From Punctularia strigosozonata HHB-11173 SS5 (lineage: Eukaryota > Basidiomycota > Agaricomycetes > Corticiales > Punctulariaceae), in NCBI RefSeq assembly GCF_000264995.1, contig NW_006767446.1, positions 225,555 to 289,554 of the forward strand: DNA of 64,000 nt, read 5' to 3'. Positions 58,867-64,000 of this stretch are shown here, piece by piece (within the stretch, counting starts at the first letter, position 1; the number at the start of each line of letters is the position of its first letter). The notes beneath the pieces were generated by a model, which did no database searches, was not told the origin of the DNA, and saw only the letters and a program-made list of their open reading frames with translations. The position numbers and the translations under genes are program-made.

Positions 58867-60396
58867 GACGAGACCCTATCGTCGAACACCTGGCCTGGAA
58901 CGAGGGGTCGGGGGAAAGGAAGGAACGGGTAGGATCGAGGAGGGGACTGGAAGATAATATGTCGTCGAAACAAATTCGACGCGGTGAAGAAGGAGCCGGG
59001 CGGGAAAGCTTGAAGGGAAGAATTATATCGCATGGAAATTTAGACTTCGACGTCGGCATGCCGTGTTCGTTGGAGTTTGGGGCGCCGGGAGCGCCCAACC
59101 TGTGGACCCGATCGAGGATCTCTGCATACACATGAGAGCACATGCTCGTCGCCAACGACGTCGCCGAGGAAATTCGCCCTGACTGGCTCAGGCACATCGG
59201 TGCATTGGGCAATGCGGGGAATTCAGATCCATCAAAGCGCGGAAACAGCATTGGAGAAAGGGAACCGTACATCCCGCATTGCGAGTCAATATGCAGGTCA
59301 AAGGCGGACCCCGTAACATCATCAAAATAGCATGCAAAATCTCGCGAGAGGTGCTGCCATGCGGAGCAAATTTGAGCGGTTCCCTTAAACGGCTCCGGAT
59401 AGAATCGATGAATGGGGACCGTACCAGTGTAGAGAAAAGTCCCTCAGCCAAGACTGCGCCGTTTCTCAGCCACCACCGATCGCCCTTCGCCGCAGAATTC
59501 GTTCATGCGAGTCACGGGCCCTCGACTTGCGCAATGCACGAGCTTGGACACAGCCTTGGAGACAAAGACCCCGCGCGAACCGTATGGGCGGTCGATGCAC
59601 GCGCGCGTTGAACGGATCCGAAAGAAAATTGCAGTTCAGTGGCGCTCGCACGTCCTGGCGACCTCTTGACACAACCACGAGGGAAAATACTACCGCCGGC
59701 TTGGTCAGCTTCAGTCCGGGCCTTCTTGCACCGGTCCTTGAGACGGTCGTATGAATCGTTGAGTCGGTACTATGTAAAGCATCAAGAGTGCGTTGAATAC
59801 AGCCCAGATGGGATGCTACAAGCCGTCATCGAGGAGGAAAGGATTGCTTTACGTGCGCGTCGTGTGCGACATTGGTGGGCAATTGCTGGCGCACGTGGCG
59901 ACCGGGATGACTATATCGGGATGTGGCGCACACTTCCGCTATTGCCTCCAGCATCCGTCCCGCCTTGCGTTTGTCCTATCCGCACACCAATGATCAATTC
60001 TATCGGTGAGAAAGCTCAAGTATTCCCGACCCCCCGGTGACCCGATCCTTGCAACGAGGTCTGTGTTGCCTCAAGCATGGGCTCTCGCTCGGACGGATAG
60101 ATGAACTCTTGCTCCCCAATGGACCTCGGAACTCCACAGAAAAACAAACACAACCTGCTGTAGTAGATCGGGACGAATCCCGCCTCCCGCTTTCCGCTGC
60201 CGCTACCACATCCGATCGGCCCCGCACTCCCTTTATCCGCACTCACATAAATGCTCGAAGGAAATGATGAGGAGCCTCTCATCTCTTTCTCCTCACCACA
60301 CTTCTATCTACCGCTGAGCGGAACCACCCGCTTTTTTGACGCCTGGTGCTCGACTGTTCGCAGCCAACCTCGACCTCTGCCCGCCTTTATCCGTTG
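58867..60396. other. Intergenic, divergent promoters
   Basis: 1.5 kb between two genes that point away from each other. No frame looks like a gene. The last 200 bases before 60397 are pyrimidine-rich. No TATA box or repeat stood out. Confidence 0.4.
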
Positions 60397-62556
60397 ATGT
60401 CTGCGACGCTCTCGGACCTGGACACTCTCTTGGAAGCTATTCTCGCCGACGAACTCGATCAACTTGCCAGCCAAGCTTCTGCGAACTCTATGCCAGCCAT
60501 CACGCCATCCTCCTCTTTCGCTGTGCTCTCAACGACCTCCGCCACGCCGGACGTGGCCCCGGCCGCCGCCTCGATTACCCGACAGGCGCAAATCACAGGC
60601 GCATCTGCAGGTTTGTCCATCCTCTTCTCACTCGTGTTATCACTTTTTCAGCGTCTTCCAGATGCATCCTCGACGCCCCAGCTATCTACCGCCAAGGATC
60701 CTTCGCCTACTTCTACATCAGTCGAGGCTGCTTCGACCGAGATAGGGGCTGCTCTGGCGCCAAGCTCTCCGATTGCGAAACTGGCGACTACGACGACTTC
60801 TCTGGCTTCTCCAACCTCGATCGAGAAAGCAGCAACACTGATGACTGCATCTCCGCCGACGACCGCTCTTGTCCAGTCGGCGCAGGCTCAGCCTCGTACT
60901 TCCTCCTCGGAAGCGACATCTGTACTTACGCCTGGCACGCCGTCCTCGAGCCCAATAGGAAGCCTTTCGAACTTGGCAGCACCTACTGCGGAACCGACGA
61001 CTACTCTGACGACGACCATCATCAGCTCCATCTCGAGCGTAAACTCTGCCTCAAACAGCGCCAGCGCCGTCCTTGTCCCTCTAGCCAGCACAACGGATGC
61101 CACCGCCTCGATCACCAGCAGCCCGACCGCCTCCAGCGCGACCGACTACAACACCAGCAGCGACGCGGGCCGGATCACTGCCATCGTCATCGGCTCCCTC
61201 GCCGTCTTCGCCACGCTATGCGCCCTCGTCTCCTGGATCTATCGCACCTGGAACCGCCACCGCCACCGCCCGAGCCTAAACACGCGCAAGAGCTGGCCGT
61301 TCGAGAGCGACCGGCGCAGCACCACGACCTCCTCTGACGCCGAGTCCGCGGTGGGCTACGACCGCGCGGCGGAGCACGACGTCGGCGAGCCTAAGCGGAC
61401 CGACAGCTGGTACCAGTCGCAGTCGCAGCCCGTGTCGCCGATTAAGAACCACTTTCGGGCTTCCGTTGCCTCCTCCACCGACGACGCCTCCTGCGCCGCC
61501 GCCGCCCCGATCACGGTGTACCACACACCGACCCCAGCCGCGACTTACGCACCGATCCTTAGCACCCCCGTCCCGCCCGCGCTCAACCCTCCACCGATCA
61601 TCGCCAACCCACACTACAGGCTCAAGCGCGCCGACAAATACGACACCGAGCCGCCCATCCGCTCCGTCGGCGCGCGCATCCCCCGGGTCGAGACGCCCGC
61701 GGCGAGCATCGCGGATGGGCACGAGACACTTGGCGCCCTCCACGTCGCGAACATGATGCCCGGCGACGTCACGTCCGCAAGCGGCGCTAGCCCGTGGGTG
61801 ACACCCCGCCTCGGGTCCGACTTCGGCACGCCGCGCGAGCGCGAGATCCAGCCGCGCTACTCCACCGTCAAGGACGGCGGCCTTCCCGTGCCCTGGCTGA
61901 TGCGCAGGCCCGGCGCGTCCTCCGACGGCGACTCCGTCCGCTCCTCCCGCGCTTCGTCCCCGGCCAACTCGGGGCGGTGGTCTGTCGCGCCGACGCGGAT
62001 GCGAACGCCCAGGGAGCTCGAATCGCAGGCGCCCGTGAAAGACGATCAGACCTGGACCGCCTCGTCCTGGACCGCCGCCATTAGGACCAGCGTTTACAAC
62101 GCCGTGGACTCGATTTCTGGAGGTCGACTGCTCTCTGGCGCAAACACTGGGTCCGAGGATGACGAGGACGCATTCACCCCCGTACCCAAGCGCTCCAACC
62201 GACGCCCTTCCGTGCGATCAGTCGACTGGCAATCGGACCGGTCAACATCGACGCATATTCCTAGCCCCGTCCCGGAGGAAGAGGGCGACATGGATGGCGA
62301 CGGCGCAAGAACCGCGTTCTCGCGATCAAGCAGCGTGTACAGCAACGTCGTCTACGGCGCTGGCAGCCAACCACCGCGACTCCCGGAGATCGAGCAGTGG
62401 CATCGACCTATCTCCTTCCGTACGAACACGGACATGACCACGAGCACGGCCCCTTCACGGTCACAGTCGCACGAGAGCCAACTGACCGACGCGGAGAAAA
62501 GAGCGAGAGATCTGCTCAAGGAGCGCATGGGACGCAGAAGTTCGTTGGGCGAGTAG
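60397..62556 (+). CDS. Ser/Thr-rich single-pass membrane protein, unknown function
   Basis: An intronless frame of 719 residues from the ATG at 60397. Residues 1-255 are a Ser/Thr/Ala-rich region of the kind that carries many O-linked sugars. One clear membrane helix follows at about 258-283 (ITAIVIGSLAVFATLCALVSWI), bordered on the inside by RTWNRHRHR. The cytosolic part is long, Ser/Pro/Arg-rich and probably disordered, with SPIKNHF, VETPAAS and SRSSSV that look like kinase sites. No cleavable signal peptide is seen; the helix would act as a signal anchor. The layout recalls fungal wall-stress sensors of the Wsc/Mid2 type, but there is no cysteine-rich WSC domain, so this is only an analogy. 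A weak hydrophobic patch lies near residue 73. Confidence 0.7.
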   Translation: MSATLSDLDTLLEAILADELDQLASQASANSMPAITPSSSFAVLSTTSATPDVAPAAASITRQAQITGASAGLSILFSLVLSLFQRLPDASSTPQLSTAKDPSPTSTSVEAASTEIGAALAPSSPIAKLATTTTSLASPTSIEKAATLMTASPPTTALVQSAQAQPRTSSSEATSVLTPGTPSSSPIGSLSNLAAPTAEPTTTLTTTIISSISSVNSASNSASAVLVPLASTTDATASITSSPTASSATDYNTSSDAGRITAIVIGSLAVFATLCALVSWIYRTWNRHRHRPSLNTRKSWPFESDRRSTTTSSDAESAVGYDRAAEHDVGEPKRTDSWYQSQSQPVSPIKNHFRASVASSTDDASCAAAAPITVYHTPTPAATYAPILSTPVPPALNPPPIIANPHYRLKRADKYDTEPPIRSVGARIPRVETPAASIADGHETLGALHVANMMPGDVTSASGASPWVTPRLGSDFGTPREREIQPRYSTVKDGGLPVPWLMRRPGASSDGDSVRSSRASSPANSGRWSVAPTRMRTPRELESQAPVKDDQTWTASSWTAAIRTSVYNAVDSISGGRLLSGANTGSEDDEDAFTPVPKRSNRRPSVRSVDWQSDRSTSTHIPSPVPEEEGDMDGDGARTAFSRSSSVYSNVVYGAGSQPPRLPEIEQWHRPISFRTNTDMTTSTAPSRSQSHESQLTDAEKRARDLLKERMGRRSSLGE

Positions 62557-62742
62557 CATTGTAGTATAGCACATAGACCATGAATGAATCTTCAACAAAA
62601 TCGTTACTGTTCGTGCAAGTGCGCCTCTATAGGAAGAAAGTTGCTGGGTATCATCGGGGCACGAAGGACATGCATCATTGTAAGGCAGGTGACTGGTCTT
62701 GCATCTAGACCACGACGCGTCCGTCAGTCCCATCAGAAGGTG

Positions 62743-64000
62743 CTATTCGAGCAGGTTACGTACCCAGGGCACGTCCTTACCAGGCACATACTTCCTTGGC
62801 GGTCGCTCCCAACACGCAATCGCATCTGCCTCCTTGCCGCTCGTCAAAGGTAGGACTATGCCGATCTCGTAATTGGTGATCTATTGGAGCGCACATGATG
62901 CAATCCCATCAGCCCGTCTGTTCCTAGCACAGCGTCTATTTACCATGGGCGAGACTCACGTTCATGATCGGGCCGAAGGCAGACCCGGACAGGTTGCCCC
63001 ACGCGGATGGCGTAAAGTTATGCGACCCCACATAAATCCAACCGACAAGCTTCTTCTTGCGTTCCTTCGGCTCAACGATCTTCACCTCTTCATCGCTCTC
63101 AGACTCGGTCTCGGATTCCGTCTCCGAGTCCGAGTCCACCAGCGTCGACTGCCCTCCCTTCGGCCTGAAAGTGGCGAGCACCATCTACTCAGATGTTAAG
63201 TCATGATCACAGGAAATAAGGGGACTATGGAATGAGGGCGCACCTTAGAGTGCATCAACACAGGCCCGCGCTTGCTCCTCGAATCGTGGAACAGCTCTCG
63301 GGGGAACTTCTCCGCCTGCCATTGATTGGACCGGCAGAAGATCGTTCCGCCTCCCTGCCAGAAGAAAACGCCGTCGACGTGAGCATTACGCGCATACATC
63401 CGCCCGAGCGCTGCAAGTAACACACCTTTTCACCGAGCCTGCTAGCTTGGACCGTAGCCAACGACGGGAACACGATCTTCACCGGTGGCCAAGGTAGCTT
63501 AGCCCGCCTGGTCTTCGGCTGATCCAGCCAGTCCTCAGCAGACTCGCCCCGGCAGGAGTAGTGGAACTCGTTCATCCATTGCGTCGAGTACGTTCCTATA
63601 CTCGAGCCCTATCCCGCAAACTATGAACTCTTGTCGGAACGAACAACGAATAAAAGAACGAACCTGGCACTCCAACTCGACTTCCCTTCCCTTACCCGCG
63701 CGTGCGCCCATATCGCGCACGGCCTTCATGAGTGCGGTGTGTCCGTTGCGGATCACCTCCGGCCAGCCCTCGTGCTTGCCCGCGACGGACGCGACGAGGT
63801 GCGCCTTCACCTTCGAAAAGTCCCACTTCGTCCTAAGGTCGGTGACGGACGGGAGCGGTATGTCCGGGTGCTGTCAGGAAATCACACATCCAAGTCAGGT
63901 TGCTTTCTTTCGATTGCTGAAGGCTGAGCGTAGTGCATACGTCGTTAATCGTCAGAGCTTGAAGGGCGGCCTCGACGTTGAGCGCTTTGAATACCCGTTC
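62743..64000 (-). CDS. TDP1: Tyrosyl-DNA phosphodiesterase 1, partial (N-terminus outside window)
   Basis: Six minus-strand exons are visible: from the edge to 63941, 63870-63664, 63608-63426, 63354-63244, 63184-62960 and 62880-62743, all joining in phase. The enzyme removes stalled topoisomerase I from DNA 3' ends. The second HKD half is present: LMHSKM with its His and Lys, then YVGSHNFTPSAWG with the Asn. Other family text: DFSKVKAHLVASVAGKHEGW, WPPVKIVFPSLATV, GGGTIFC, NYEIGIVLPL and the C-terminal VPWVRNLLE. A strongly acidic insert (SDSETESETESESDEE) lies between HKD and GSHN. The first HKD motif is beyond the window edge. Expected to be nuclear. Confidence 0.92.

Noticed and set aside
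60612-60652. 41-base GT...TTTTTCAG candidate intron in the Ser/Thr-rich membrane protein gene
   Set aside because: Removing 41 bases would shift the frame of the long open reading frame that continues on both sides.
60336-61337. 333-residue frame overlapping the Ser/Thr-rich membrane protein gene
   Set aside because: Histidine/arginine-rich frame-shifted reading of the same low-complexity DNA; no start context or motif.

Overview
This window looks like a chromosomal piece of a basidiomycete fungus, most likely an agaricomycete of the wood-rotting polypore type. The genes carry many short introns (about 48-70 bases) and the coding sequence is GC-rich. Several families typical of mushrooms are present: GH79 glucuronidases, FunK1 kinases, DUF6534 and DUF6593 proteins, and F-box proteins with a Cys-rich start. 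Exon borders were worked out by hand from splice sites, reading phase and, where possible, paralogue comparison; no search was run.

Layout. 0-3.5 kb: an LTR-like stretch, an orphan coding fragment and a small secreted Cys-rich protein. 3.5-7.0 kb: no gene seen. 7.0-9.8 kb: a two-finger GATA factor. 9.8-15.0 kb: a second long stretch without a recognisable gene, ending at a possible myristoylated protein with a poly-proline and cysteine tail (15.0-15.7 kb). 16.5-39.3 kb: a cluster built by repeated duplication. It holds two GH79 genes, two F-box-like paralogues, one whole and one truncated FunK1 kinase, two broken copies and one fragment of a putative TIM-barrel glycoside hydrolase, and a methyltransferase. 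A tandem direct repeat of about 3.8 kb (27.75-31.55 and 31.84-35.64 kb) explains much of it, and a perfect 67-base palindrome sits between the two units. 40.4-43.2 kb: a sugar transporter and a DUF6593 protein. 43.5-47.7 kb: an F-box protein, a 266-base MITE and a membrane protein. 49.5-62.6 kb: conserved housekeeping genes (aconitase, importin-13/Kap122-like karyopherin) plus a DUF6534 membrane protein and a Ser/Thr-rich single-pass protein. 62.7 kb to the end: tyrosyl-DNA phosphodiesterase, cut by the window edge.

How it fits together. The right half is a stable core region. The 16-39 kb part is an accessory, fast-changing region where polysaccharide-active secreted enzymes sit with kinases and F-box proteins that multiply in mushroom genomes. 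I see no convincing sign of a new multi-gene system. The most unusual signals are five GC-AG introns within 13 kb of the duplicated cluster, against none in 35 introns checked elsewhere, and the palindrome at the duplication junction, which appears to have removed the start codon of the neighbouring hydrolase copy.
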